Of a DNA stretch of 64,000 nucleotides, positions 10,081-18,846 are shown piece after piece. A program made the position numbers and the translations under genes. This DNA comes from an uncultured Thiotrichaceae bacterium (GTDB lineage Bacteria > Pseudomonadota > Gammaproteobacteria > Thiotrichales > Thiotrichaceae), in contig CALAMO010000010.1 in NCBI GenBank assembly GCA_937925855.1, forward strand, positions 124,001 through 188,000, written 5' to 3'. A model generated the notes under the pieces. That model did no database searches, was not told the origin of the DNA, and worked only from the letters and a program-made list of their open reading frames with translations. Within the stretch, counting starts at the first letter, position 1. Each line of letters begins with the position of its first letter.

Positions 10081-10812
10081 TTACTGGCCTGCCCGCAGTA
10101 ATACAAAACTCTTGCCCATTTTCTGGGGGTAGCTACGGCGGATCTTACTCTTCATCGCAAAGGCATCCGAACGATTCGTGTATTCACCGATGCGCACCTT
10201 AAACAGAATGCCTTGGCGGGTTTCCTCGGTATGGATATAGGAACGGTAGCCATCGCGTTGCAGCGCCTTCTGTAAGTCATAGGCGCTTTTCGAGTTGTAG
10301 CCGGAAAAAACCTGTACCGTGTAATAACCTGTAGTGAGATTGGCCGGATACTGTCGGTCGTATTGACTCGTTTTAGGGGATTTTTTTGCCGCTGTGGTGG
10401 TGTGCCGCACGGGCCTGGCGAGCATTAGAGATTCCGAATGATATTCGTTGACTGGTGATTCCCGACTCACACGTACGCGCGGTGGTTGAATATCGCTTGG
10501 CTCGTAGTCAGTAGGTCGGGGCTGCGCTGAATGTTGCTGGCTTTGTCCGCTGCGACGGCTGGAAAATCCGGGGATAGCGGGCAGGAGGTTACTGTCTAAT
10601 TTGCCGATGATGGGCGCTTCAGTCTGGAAGAAGGGGACGGTGCCGCGCTTGCCGCATAGCGCCAGCGTCACTGCAATGATCACTAACAGCATCACATGCC
10701 ATAAGGCAATACCGCGCTGTTTGATGAGGGAAGTTCTGTCGCTTTTGCTCAAATTGCCCTTGCTCAAATCACTCTTACCCACCTTGTATCCTGCCAATGT
10801 TTTCAGCCACAC
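10081..10812 (-). CDS. SPOR-domain membrane protein
   Basis: This 243-residue protein has a cytoplasmic basic N-terminus with repeated LSKxxLSK elements and one membrane helix near residue 40 (ALWHVMLLVIIAVTLAL). A Pro/Ser/Gln-rich linker leads to a C-terminal SPOR domain that begins YYTVQVFSGYNSKSAYDLQ and ends SYPQKMGKSFVLLRAG. SPOR domains bind denuded peptidoglycan glycans at the division septum, so a septal or cell-wall role is likely. The architecture is that of FtsN/DamX-type bitopic proteins, but the linker shows no specific FtsN motif. It converges with the RND gene and is divergent from clpB. Confidence 0.8.
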   Translation of the reverse strand: MWLKTLAGYKVGKSDLSKGNLSKSDRTSLIKQRGIALWHVMLLVIIAVTLALCGKRGTVPFFQTEAPIIGKLDSNLLPAIPGFSSRRSGQSQQHSAQPRPTDYEPSDIQPPRVRVSRESPVNEYHSESLMLARPVRHTTTAAKKSPKTSQYDRQYPANLTTGYYTVQVFSGYNSKSAYDLQKALQRDGYRSYIHTEETRQGILFKVRIGEYTNRSDAFAMKSKIRRSYPQKMGKSFVLLRAGQ

Positions 10813-10897
10813 CCACCATTATGCCATAGATTATGACATAGATTACTTGTGGTCGTATTTTTTCGGGCGTGCCAGGGTTTGCCCTAATGCGCTCTCA

Positions 10898-10926
10898 CTT
10901 GATTTATCAGGATTTCTGCCCCATAT
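10898..10926 (+). promoter_or_regulatory. Sigma-32 (heat-shock) promoter for clpB
   Basis: A -35 element CTTGATT (10898-10904) and a -10 element CCCCATAT (10919-10926) are separated by 14 bases. This closely matches the RpoH consensus CTTGAAA-N14-CCCCATnT. The -10 ends 40 bases before the clpB start, and clpB is a classic RpoH target. Confidence 0.82.
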
Positions 10927-10966
10927 CTAGTAACAATTCAAAGATAATTCTATGGGGTAATGCTCA

Positions 10967-13561
10967 ATGAGAATGGACAAATTAACCAGCAAATTCCAGC
11001 TGGCTTTACAGGATGCCCAGTCCCTTGCGCTGGGGCGTGATCAACAATTTATTGAGCCGGTTCACCTGATGACAGCACTGTTGGATCAGGAGGGCGGCTC
11101 CTCACGCGGCCTGCTGACGAAAGCAGGCACTAACGTTAACCAGCTGCGTTCAAAGTTGGGTGAAGCGCTGGATCGAATGCCGAGTGTATCGGGTGGTGAT
11201 GCGGGAGATGTGCATGTGTCACGCGATCTCAACAAGCTGCTGAACAGTACCGATAAACTGGCACAGCAGCGTAATGATCAGTACATATCATCTGAGCTTT
11301 ATGTCTTGGCGGCGCTGGATGATAAGGGCCAGCTCGGTAATGTGCTGCGTGAATGTGGCGCGACTCAGCCGGCGGTAGAGAAAGCTATCGAAGAAATGCG
11401 CGGCGGCCAGAATGTCAGCGATCCGAATGCAGAAGATCAGCGGCAGGCGTTGGAAAAATACACCATCGACGTGACCGAGCGCGCTGAGCAGGGCAAGATT
11501 GACCCTATCATTGGGCGTGATGAAGAAATCCGCCGTATGGTGCAGATCCTACAGCGCCGCACCAAGAATAATCCGATTGTGATTGGTGAGCCGGGGGTGG
11601 GTAAAACCGCATTAGTGGAAGCGTTGGCGCAGCGTATTGTGGATGGTCAGGTACCGGAAGGGGTTAAGGGCAAACGGTTGTTGTCGCTTGATCTTGGCGC
11701 TTTGCTGGCCGGGGCGAAATTCCGGGGTGACTTTGAAGAGCGTCTGAAAGCGGTGCTGAATGACATCGCTAAGTCCGATGGCAACGTTATCCTGTTTATC
11801 GACGAAATCCATATGATGGTCGGAGCCGGTAAGTCGGAAGGCTCGATGGATGCCGGTAATATGCTGAAGCCCGCGCTGGCGCGGGGTGAGCTGCGCTGTG
11901 TTGGTGCGACGACGCTGGATGAATACCGGGAGTATCTGGAGAAGGATGCGGCCTTGGAGCGGCGCTTTCAGAAGATTTTGGTGGACGAGCCGAGTGTTGA
12001 GGATACCGTGGCGATTCTGCGTGGCCTGCAGGAGAAGTACGAGGTGCACCACGGTGTTGAGATCACCGATCCGGCGCTGGTGGCAGCGGCTACGTTGTCG
12101 CATCGCTATATTACCGAGCGTAATTTACCGGATAAGGCGATTGACCTGATTGATGAAGCGGCGTCGCGCATTCGGATTGAAATCGATTCTAAACCGGAAG
12201 CGCTGGATATTATTGATCGGCGCCTTATTCAGCTCAAAATGGAGCGCGAGGCGCTAAAGAAAGAGAAGGATGAGGCGTCGCAGAAGCGTTTGGCGATTAT
12301 TGATGATGAGCTGCTGAAGGCTGAAAAAGAGTATTCCGATCTGGATGAAATCTGGAAAGCGGAAAAAGCCGCAATGCAGGGCACGACGCATATCAAGGAG
12401 GCGCTGGATCAGGCGCGGATTGAGTTTGAAACCGCTAAGCGTGCCGGTGATCTGGCGCGGATGTCTGAGCTGCAATACGGCAAGATTCCTGAGCTGGAAG
12501 GGCAGTTGGAACAGGCAGTTGAGCAGAGTGATGGCGGTAAAAATAATAAGCTGCTGAAGCATCAGGTCACTGAAGAAGAGATTGCTGACATTGTGGCGCG
12601 CTGGACGGGGATTCCGGTGAGTAAAATGATGGAGTCTGAGAAGGAAAAGCTGCTGCAGATGGAAGATGAGCTGCGTAAGCGTCTGATTGGACAAGATGAA
12701 GCGGTGGTCGCAGTGTCGAATGCGATCCGACGTGCGCGTGCCGGTTTGTCTGACCCGAAGAAGCCGAGTGGTTCGTTTATGTTTCTTGGGCCTACCGGGG
12801 TAGGTAAGACGGAATTGACGAAAGCGCTGGCGCAATTTTTGTTTGATACCGATGATTCGATGGTGCGGATTGATATGTCCGAGTTTATGGAGAAGCATTC
12901 GGTAGCGCGTTTAATTGGTGCGCCTCCGGGCTATGTGGGCTATGAAGAAGGCGGTTATCTCACTGAAGCGGTGCGGCGGCGTCCATACTCAGTAATTCTG
13001 ATGGATGAGGTCGAGAAGGCGCATCCCGACGTGTTCAATATCCTGTTACAGGTGCTGGATGATGGTCGTTTGACAGACGGGCAGGGGCGCACGGTAGATT
13101 TCCGTAATACGGTGATCGTGATGACCTCGAATCTTGGCTCGAATGTGATTCAGGAAATGGCGGGCGAGGAGAATTATGAGCGCATGAAAGCGGCGGTGAT
13201 GGAGATCGTTGGCACGCATTTCCGCCCTGAGTTCATTAACCGGATTGATGAGACGGTGGTGTTTCATCCGCTGAACCGGGCTGAGATTCGGCAAATTGCT
13301 ACCTTAGTGCTGGGTGGACTGCGCAAGCGCCTGGCGGTGCGCGAGCTGACGATTGCGTTTAGCGACGCGGCGATGGATCTGATTGCTGAGGCGGGGTACG
13401 ACCCGGTTTATGGTGCGAGGCCGTTGAAGCGGGCGATCCAGCAGCTGGTGGAGAATCCATTGGCGCAGGAAATCTTGGCGAGCCGGTTTGCGCCGGGTGA
13501 GACGATTGCAGTGGATGCCGGTGAGGATGGGTTAGTGTTTACTGAGACGGTTTCGGCTTAG
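10967..13561 (+). CDS. clpB: Disaggregase chaperone ClpB
   Basis: This 864-residue Hsp100 AAA+ disaggregase acts with DnaK to resolubilise aggregated proteins. The N-terminal Clp-N repeats start [20 protein letters not shown]. The first nucleotide domain has Walker [10 protein letters not shown] and Walker [12 protein letters not shown]. The coiled-coil M-domain (roughly residues 400-530) distinguishes ClpB from ClpA and ClpC. The second domain has GPTGVGKTE and a sensor region ending [19 protein letters not shown]. Length is standard. ATG 10967 and ATG 10973 are both possible starts, the second giving the more usual MDKLTSK. Confidence 0.98.
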   Translation: MRMDKLTSKFQLALQDAQSLALGRDQQFIEPVHLMTALLDQEGGSSRGLLTKAGTNVNQLRSKLGEALDRMPSVSGGDAGDVHVSRDLNKLLNSTDKLAQQRNDQYISSELYVLAALDDKGQLGNVLRECGATQPAVEKAIEEMRGGQNVSDPNAEDQRQALEKYTIDVTERAEQGKIDPIIGRDEEIRRMVQILQRRTKNNPIVIGEPGVGKTALVEALAQRIVDGQVPEGVKGKRLLSLDLGALLAGAKFRGDFEERLKAVLNDIAKSDGNVILFIDEIHMMVGAGKSEGSMDAGNMLKPALARGELRCVGATTLDEYREYLEKDAALERRFQKILVDEPSVEDTVAILRGLQEKYEVHHGVEITDPALVAAATLSHRYITERNLPDKAIDLIDEAASRIRIEIDSKPEALDIIDRRLIQLKMEREALKKEKDEASQKRLAIIDDELLKAEKEYSDLDEIWKAEKAAMQGTTHIKEALDQARIEFETAKRAGDLARMSELQYGKIPELEGQLEQAVEQSDGGKNNKLLKHQVTEEEIADIVARWTGIPVSKMMESEKEKLLQMEDELRKRLIGQDEAVVAVSNAIRRARAGLSDPKKPSGSFMFLGPTGVGKTELTKALAQFLFDTDDSMVRIDMSEFMEKHSVARLIGAPPGYVGYEEGGYLTEAVRRRPYSVILMDEVEKAHPDVFNILLQVLDDGRLTDGQGRTVDFRNTVIVMTSNLGSNVIQEMAGEENYERMKAAVMEIVGTHFRPEFINRIDETVVFHPLNRAEIRQIATLVLGGLRKRLAVRELTIAFSDAAMDLIAEAGYDPVYGARPLKRAIQQLVENPLAQEILASRFAPGETIAVDAGEDGLVFTETVSA

Positions 13562-13610
13562 GTTCGTTTCTGCTGTAGATGTCGCTGCTGAGTGCGACAG
13601 CATCGTGCTA

Positions 13611-13635
13611 TGACCAGTCTTTTCAAGACTGGTCA
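13611..13635. terminator. Hairpin between convergent clpB and gntR genes
   Basis: An 11-bp perfect stem (TGACCAGTCTT at 13611-13621 with AAGACTGGTCA at 13625-13635) closes a 3-base loop between the two convergent stops. There is no clear T tract on either side, so it may act as a bidirectional transcript end or 3' stabiliser rather than a classical terminator. Confidence 0.45.
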
Positions 13636-13668
13636 GTCAACGCTCTTCGTCCCGATAAGGCATCGTTT

Positions 13669-14361
13669 TTACCTTTCCAGCACCGGTAACAACGTCTGGC
13701 TCGGCCCCAGAATATGCTGATGAACTAACGCTTCAGCCTCAGCTTTCTCACCACCCAACACTGCCTCCACCAGTGCCTCATGTTCCCGGTTATTGGCAAA
13801 AAAAGCGGTAGGTTCTGCCATATCACTGTTTAACCACAAATTCCGGTAACGCGAAGCGCGTTCATACAACGAGCGTCTGACTTGAAGCAGGGAAGGGGAG
13901 GCGCAACCACTCACAATCGCAGTATGAAACTCATGATGGCACAGTTCCCAAGCCTGAATTTCCTGGTGCGTTTTATCCGCTAAACTTCCGGCTTTTTTCA
14001 GCCGGTGTGCCGCCGCAACAATGCCAGCTTCCCAGTGATCATCGCCTTTATCCATCGCCAGTCCGACACACAGCGTTTCGATATGGGCGCGGGTTTCGTA
14101 AATATCCAGCATTTCCGCCAGCGTCACCGGGCAGGTACGAAAGCCCCGTTGGTTTTCGACTTCAACGAGTTGTTCAACCAACAGGCGTGATAGCGCTTCC
14201 CGCAGCGGACTGACGCCCACCTGATAATGCTGTTTCAGGCGCGACATCACCAGTTTCTCGCCGGGTTGAAAGTAACCGCTGAGGATATCCTGTTTGAGCT
14301 GGCCCAACACCTGAGCCGCGTAGTTGTCCGGGCTGGCGTTGCTGGGTTTGTTATTGACCAT
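13669..14361 (-). CDS. GntR-family FCD-type regulator of glutarate genes (likely)
   Basis: This 230-residue regulator has an N-terminal winged helix (QLKQDILSGYFQPGEKLVMSRL, then VGVSPLREALSRLL, the GntR recognition helix) and an all-helical FCD effector domain (DIYETRAHIETLCVGLA onward, with the metal-site type sequence CHHEFHTAIVSG). FCD regulators usually sense small carboxylates, and the FCD protein GlaR/CsiR of E. coli responds to glutarate as I recall. It is divergent from the glutaryl-CoA dehydrogenase gene with operator-like half-sites between, so it most likely represses that gene until glutarate appears. Ligand identity is inferred from context. Confidence 0.82.
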   Translation of the reverse strand: MVNNKPSNASPDNYAAQVLGQLKQDILSGYFQPGEKLVMSRLKQHYQVGVSPLREALSRLLVEQLVEVENQRGFRTCPVTLAEMLDIYETRAHIETLCVGLAMDKGDDHWEAGIVAAAHRLKKAGSLADKTHQEIQAWELCHHEFHTAIVSGCASPSLLQVRRSLYERASRYRNLWLNSDMAEPTAFFANNREHEALVEAVLGGEKAEAEALVHQHILGPSQTLLPVLER

Positions 14362-14423
14362 ATGGATTGACGTGATGAAAAAACTGATAGTAATGGATGT
14401 GGTGCATATTAGTCAAAAATGTT

Positions 14424-14459
14424 GACATTTATTTGGAATGTCGTCATTTTACAGGACAT
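14424..14459. promoter_or_regulatory. Candidate regulator binding region, GACAT half-sites
   Basis: Three inverted half-sites lie between the divergent GntR-type gene and the acyl-CoA dehydrogenase gene: GACATT (14424-14429), AATGTC (14437-14442) and GACAT (14455-14459). The first two form a 6-bp inverted repeat with a 7-base spacer. The position, 60 to 30 bases before the dehydrogenase start, suits a repressor site. Assignment to the adjacent regulator is inferred. Confidence 0.42.
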
Positions 14460-14489
14460 ATTAAATCACCCGACTTTGAGGATCAATCC

Positions 14490-15683
14490 ATGGCCGCATC
14501 GGTAAAACTCGCTGCTTTCGACTGGGAAGACCCGCTGGCACTAAACGCCCAGCTCACCGAAGAAGAACAAATGATCCGCGATAGCGCCCAGCGCTATTGT
14601 CAGGATAAGCTGATGCCGCGTGTGTTGGCCGCCAATCGGCATGAAACTTTTGAGCGCGAAATCTTTAATGAGATGGGCGAGCTGGGTTTGTTGGGGAGTA
14701 CGATTGAGGGTTACGGCTGTGCGGGTCTAAACTATGTGAGCTATGGTCTGGTGGCGCGTGAGGTGGAGCGGGTGGATTCCGGCTATCGTTCGATGATGAG
14801 CGTGCAGTCCAGCCTGGTGATGTTCCCGATTCATGCCTTTGGCAGCGAAGCACAGCGTGAGAAATACTTGCCGAAGCTGGCCAGCGGTGAGTGGATCGGT
14901 TGTTTTGGTCTGACTGAGCCGGATCATGGTTCTGATCCCGGTGGGATGATTAGCCGTGCTAAATCAGTCGATGGTGGTTACAGCCTCAGCGGGGCTAAGA
15001 TGTGGATCACTAACTCACCGGCGGCGGATGTGTTTGTGGTGTGGGCGAAAGATGATGACGGTGTGATTCGCGGTTTTATTCTCGAAAAAGGCATGCAAGG
15101 CCTGTCAGCGCCAAAAATTGAAGGCAAATTTTCCTTACGCGCCTCGATCACCGGTGAAATTGTGATGGACGAAGTGTTTGTGCCGGAAGAAAATAAACTG
15201 CCTAATGCGAAAGGCCTGTTTGGGCCATTTAGCTGTCTGAATCGAGCGCGTTATGGTATTGCCTGGGGCACGATGGGGGCGGCGGAATTTTGCTGGCACG
15301 CCGCGCGTACTTACACCATGGAACGCAAGCAGTTTGGCCGTCCGCTGGCGGCGAATCAGCTGATCCAGCTTAAGCTGGCGAATATGCAGACCGAAATTGC
15401 GCTGGGACTGCAAAGCGCTTTGCAGATGGGGCGGATGATGGATGCGGGTACGTTGGCACCGGAAGGGATTTCGCTGATGAAGCGTAATAACTGTGGTAAG
15501 GCGCTGGATATTGCGCGAGTGGCGCGGGATATGCACGGTGGTAACGGGGTGTCGGATGAATATCATGTGATTCGGCATGCGATGAATCTGGAGGCGGTGA
15601 ATACTTATGAAGGGACGCATGATGTGCATGCGTTGATTTTGGGGCGGGCGCAGACGGGTTTGCAGGCGTTTACCGGGCGGTGA
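14490..15683 (+). CDS. gcdH: Glutaryl-CoA dehydrogenase
   Basis: This 397-residue flavoprotein oxidises and decarboxylates glutaryl-CoA to crotonyl-CoA and CO2, the committed step of lysine, hydroxylysine and glutarate catabolism. GCDH-specific features are visible: [55 protein letters not shown], and the C-terminal [20 protein letters not shown] with the catalytic Glu in YEGTHD. ATG 14490 follows TGAGGA; upstream in-frame codons would cover the operator region. The CoA-transferase and semialdehyde dehydrogenase that feed this enzyme are downstream. Confidence 0.93.
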   Translation: MAASVKLAAFDWEDPLALNAQLTEEEQMIRDSAQRYCQDKLMPRVLAANRHETFEREIFNEMGELGLLGSTIEGYGCAGLNYVSYGLVAREVERVDSGYRSMMSVQSSLVMFPIHAFGSEAQREKYLPKLASGEWIGCFGLTEPDHGSDPGGMISRAKSVDGGYSLSGAKMWITNSPAADVFVVWAKDDDGVIRGFILEKGMQGLSAPKIEGKFSLRASITGEIVMDEVFVPEENKLPNAKGLFGPFSCLNRARYGIAWGTMGAAEFCWHAARTYTMERKQFGRPLAANQLIQLKLANMQTEIALGLQSALQMGRMMDAGTLAPEGISLMKRNNCGKALDIARVARDMHGGNGVSDEYHVIRHAMNLEAVNTYEGTHDVHALILGRAQTGLQAFTGR

Positions 15684-15697
15684 GGGTGTAACAGTCT

Positions 15698-16435
15698 ATG
15701 AAAAAACGGACACTTCTGATCTTTCTTGTACTAGCCCTAATAGCTGCAGTCCTCTATCACTATTACCCTCAAAAAGCTGAAATCGCCGTGGACTACGCCA
15801 AGCAAAAGGTGCGCAATCAGAAATATACCGTTGCCGACCGGCTGGAACAGTTTGGTGATTCCGCACGTTCTCGTCTTGAACCTCATTTTGAGGCAGCAGG
15901 TATCAATTTGCCTCCTAAAGCGGTTCGCCTGTTAGCTTTCAAAGACACTGAACAATTGGAGCTATACGCTCAAAATGACGGTGGCGGGTGGCGCAAAATC
16001 CACACCTACCCTATCCAAGCCAGCAGCGGCGTCGCCGGGCCAAAGTTACGCGAAGGTGATCACCAGGTACCGGAAGGCTTCTACACTATTGAAGCTTTCA
16101 ACCCCAACAGTCGTTTCCATGTTTCTTTGCGCCTGAATTATCCCAATCCGTTTGACCTGAAAATGGCGCGGGCCGAACAGCGTGCGAACCCCGGCTCCGA
16201 TATTATGATCCATGGTAAAGCGGTATCGGTGGGCTGTTTGGCCATGGGTGATGAAGTGGCGGAAGAGCTGTTTGCGCTGACTGCCTGGGTGGGGCGGGAG
16301 AATGTGAAAGTCATTATTGCACCTACTGATTTTCGTAAAACACCGGATTATAAATCTGCTGGCGAACAGCCTGACTGGCTACCCGGCTTATATCAGAATA
16401 TTCGTGCCGAGCTGGCGAATTTCCTGCTTTCCTGA
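15698..16435 (+). CDS. L,D-transpeptidase-fold protein, YafK/DpaA-like
   Basis: This 245-residue protein has an N-terminal membrane anchor or uncleaved signal (LLIFLVLALIAAVLYHYYP) and a YkuD-type catalytic domain. The sequence SDIMIHGKAVSVGCLAMGDE carries the His and Cys of the active site in the spacing typical of the YafK branch. E. coli YafK (DpaA) is an amidase that releases Braun's lipoprotein from peptidoglycan rather than a cross-linking enzyme, so a similar role is plausible. It lies 14 bases after gcdH and 18 before the CoA-transferase gene, probably within one transcript, although its function has no link to glutarate. Confidence 0.82.
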   Translation: MKKRTLLIFLVLALIAAVLYHYYPQKAEIAVDYAKQKVRNQKYTVADRLEQFGDSARSRLEPHFEAAGINLPPKAVRLLAFKDTEQLELYAQNDGGGWRKIHTYPIQASSGVAGPKLREGDHQVPEGFYTIEAFNPNSRFHVSLRLNYPNPFDLKMARAEQRANPGSDIMIHGKAVSVGCLAMGDEVAEELFALTAWVGRENVKVIIAPTDFRKTPDYKSAGEQPDWLPGLYQNIRAELANFLLS

Positions 16436-16453
16436 TACCGCAAGGAGTTTCCA

Positions 16454-17686
16454 ATGACACAGACCACCGCACTGGGCCATATCCGTGTGCTCGATATGTC
16501 ACGTATTCTCGCCGGGCCATGGGCAGGGCAGCTGTTGGCTGATTTAGGCGCGGAGGTGATTAAAATTGAGCGTCCGGGGCACGGAGATGACACCCGTGGT
16601 TGGGGGCCGCCGTGGCTAAAGGATGCTGCGGGCAATGACAGCCGGGAAGCCGCGTATTACACCTGTGCCAATCGCGGCAAGCAGTCCGTCACACTGGATA
16701 TTACGCAGCCGGAAGGGCAGCAGCTGATTCGTGAATTGGCGGCACAGAGTGATGTGTTGCTGGAAAATTATAAGGTTGGTGGATTGGCGAAATACGGTTT
16801 AGATTATGAGCGCCTGAAAGCTGTCAATCCAAAGCTAATTTACTGTTCGATTACCGGTTTTGGTCAGACCGGGCCATATAAACACCGGGCGGGCTATGAT
16901 TTTATGATTCAGGCCATGGGTGGCTTAATGAGTATCACCGGCGCACCAGATGGCGAGCCGGGAGGCGGGCCGCAGAAGGTAGGAGTGGCGCTGGCCGATG
17001 TGATCACCGGTTTGTATGCCAGTAATGCCTGTTTGGCGGCGCTGGCCTTTCGGGATCGTACCGGTAAGGGGCAATATATTGATATGAGCCTGTTGGATGT
17101 GCAGGTGGCGGCTTTGGCAAATCAGTCCGCGAATTATCTGGTGTCGGGCAAGGTGCCACAGCGTATGGGGAATGCGCACCCGAATATTGTGCCGTATCAG
17201 GCTTTCGCTACCGCAGATGGACACTTTATTCTGGCGGTGGGGAATGATAGCCAGTTTGAGCGGTTATGTGGTTTATTGGGGCGGGATGAATGGGTACTTG
17301 AATATGCCTATAAGACTAACCGGTTACGGGTACAAAAGCGTGCTGAATTAGTGCCACTGCTGGAACCCTTATTACGTGCCCAAACGACGGCTTATTGGAT
17401 CGCAGAACTGGAAAAACTGGGCGTGCCGTGCGGGCCGATTAATACGCTGGATCAGGTCTTTGCCAATGAACAGGTACAGGCCCGGGATATGATTGTAGAG
17501 ACAGAGCATCCGCTAGCGGGTGAAATGACGATGGTGAATAACCCGATTAAATTGTCTGAGTCACCGGTCGTTACAAATAAACCACCACCGTTGTTAGGGG
17601 AGCATACCCAGCAGGTATTGACGGATGTGCTGGATCTGAGCGAAGAGCAACAAGCAAAATTACGTGAGCTGGGTGTGGTGTCGTAG
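16454..17686 (+). CDS. gcdG: CaiB/BaiF CoA-transferase, probable succinyl-CoA:glutarate CoA-transferase
   Basis: This 410-residue family III CoA-transferase opens with GHIRVLDMSRILAGPWAGQ and LGAEVIKIERPGHGDDTRGW. The catalytic Asp lies in QYIDMSLLDVQVAAL. GFGQTGPYKHRAGYDFMIQA and GPINTLDQVF are also family features. Placed beside glutaryl-CoA dehydrogenase and its regulator, it most likely activates glutarate to glutaryl-CoA using succinyl-CoA, as human SUGCT does; the substrate is inferred from context. AAGGAG precedes the ATG. The stop codon abuts the next start directly. Confidence 0.85.
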   Translation: MTQTTALGHIRVLDMSRILAGPWAGQLLADLGAEVIKIERPGHGDDTRGWGPPWLKDAAGNDSREAAYYTCANRGKQSVTLDITQPEGQQLIRELAAQSDVLLENYKVGGLAKYGLDYERLKAVNPKLIYCSITGFGQTGPYKHRAGYDFMIQAMGGLMSITGAPDGEPGGGPQKVGVALADVITGLYASNACLAALAFRDRTGKGQYIDMSLLDVQVAALANQSANYLVSGKVPQRMGNAHPNIVPYQAFATADGHFILAVGNDSQFERLCGLLGRDEWVLEYAYKTNRLRVQKRAELVPLLEPLLRAQTTAYWIAELEKLGVPCGPINTLDQVFANEQVQARDMIVETEHPLAGEMTMVNNPIKLSESPVVTNKPPPLLGEHTQQVLTDVLDLSEEQQAKLRELGVVS

Positions 17687-18286
17687 ATGGACTCAGCAAG
17701 ACCGCTGGCTAAGGATTTAAGCTCTTTTGCAGAGCTGACATCTTATTATGTGCGGGATGTTGATTACCGGGTGCGGACACGTATTGATACCGATTCGGAG
17801 ATTGCTGTGATCGCGCCACATGGCGGTGAAATTGAAAACATGACCTCAGAGATAACAGACGGTATCTGTCGGGATGCTTTCAGTTATTATCTGTTTGAAG
17901 GCATGTTGTCATATGGTAGTTATAGGTACCTGCACCTGACCAGTACGAAATTTGATGATCCGGTATGTTTGAAGGTCATTGCTCAGTGTGCTTCGGTGGT
18001 TTCGATTCATGGTTGTAAAGGTGCTGAGCCTGAGGTGTTAATCGGTGGCCGGGATCATCTGCTAAAAGAAAAACTGGCCGATGGCTTACGTGATGCTGGT
18101 GTGTCAACTCGCACTGAGGGGCACCAATTTCCGGGGATTCACCCGCGTAATATTTGTAACCGGGGTGCTACGGGGAAGGGTGTACAGCTGGAATTTACCG
18201 ATGCGATTCGCAATACGCATGCCGAATTATTAGGGTGTGCAGTTCGTTCCATCCGTTCTACACTAAGCAGCACTATTAGTGGATAA
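17687..18286 (+). CDS. Poly-gamma-glutamate hydrolase family protein
   Basis: This 199-residue protein matches the phage-type poly-gamma-glutamate hydrolase family (zinc carboxypeptidase-like fold). Motifs in order are IAPHGGEIE with the likely zinc-binding His and Glu, [18 protein letters not shown] with the second zinc His, and [16 protein letters not shown] near the end with the likely general-acid Glu. No signal peptide is visible, so the product should be cytoplasmic unless released by lysis. Its ATG begins at the base after the CoA-transferase stop, implying translational coupling. Homologues are often seen in phages and Bacillus, and what substrate it would have in this cell is unclear. 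Confidence 0.78.
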   Translation: MDSARPLAKDLSSFAELTSYYVRDVDYRVRTRIDTDSEIAVIAPHGGEIENMTSEITDGICRDAFSYYLFEGMLSYGSYRYLHLTSTKFDDPVCLKVIAQCASVVSIHGCKGAEPEVLIGGRDHLLKEKLADGLRDAGVSTRTEGHQFPGIHPRNICNRGATGKGVQLEFTDAIRNTHAELLGCAVRSIRSTLSSTISG

Positions 18287-18330
18287 ATATCTTTGCCATC
18301 CGGGTATCAGTTAAATTAGGAATTTCCGTC

Positions 18331-18744
18331 GTGCTCATTATCTCAAATCAGGTCAGTATCCCCGATGATGAAATCGATTGTCAGGCGATTCGTGCTCAGG
18401 GCGCCGGAGGGCAGAACGTCAATAAAGTATCGTCTGCCATTCACCTGCGCTTTGATATAGGTGCGTCCTCGCTGCCTGATTTTTATAAAGAACGCCTGCT
18501 GAAATTGTCCGACCAGCGTATTAATAAAGATGGCACTATCGTCATTAAAGCGCAGCAATATCGCACGCAGGAGAAAAACCGGGCTGATGCGCTGGCGCGA
18601 CTACAGGTGCTGATCAAATCCGTTGCAATTACCCAAAAAAAACGCAAAGCCACCAAACCAACCAAAGGTTCGCAGCGGCGACGGCTGGACAGCAAAACGA
18701 AACGATCCCGGCTTAAGGCATCACGCGGAAAAGTTGGCTACTGA
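18331..18744 (+). CDS. arfB: Alternative ribosome-rescue factor ArfB (YaeJ)
   Basis: This 137-residue, release-factor-like peptidyl-tRNA hydrolase frees stalled ribosomes lacking a stop codon. The GGQ motif is in [20 protein letters not shown] (residues ~22-40). The C-terminal ~35 residues are strongly basic ([10 protein letters not shown], then [11 protein letters not shown]); this is the tail that inserts into the empty mRNA channel. Length matches the family. It sits between the poly-gamma-glutamate hydrolase gene and the semialdehyde dehydrogenase gene, 44 bases after the former. Confidence 0.93.
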   Translation: MLIISNQVSIPDDEIDCQAIRAQGAGGQNVNKVSSAIHLRFDIGASSLPDFYKERLLKLSDQRINKDGTIVIKAQQYRTQEKNRADALARLQVLIKSVAITQKKRKATKPTKGSQRRRLDSKTKRSRLKASRGKVGY

Positions 18745-18846
18745 TTCCGGGACATTTCCGTGAAATACTCCCCTGAATGCTATTGCTGCTCCGCATGATC
18801 ACCGGTATGGTGCAGTCACTAAATTATATGATTGTGGAGTTAACCC

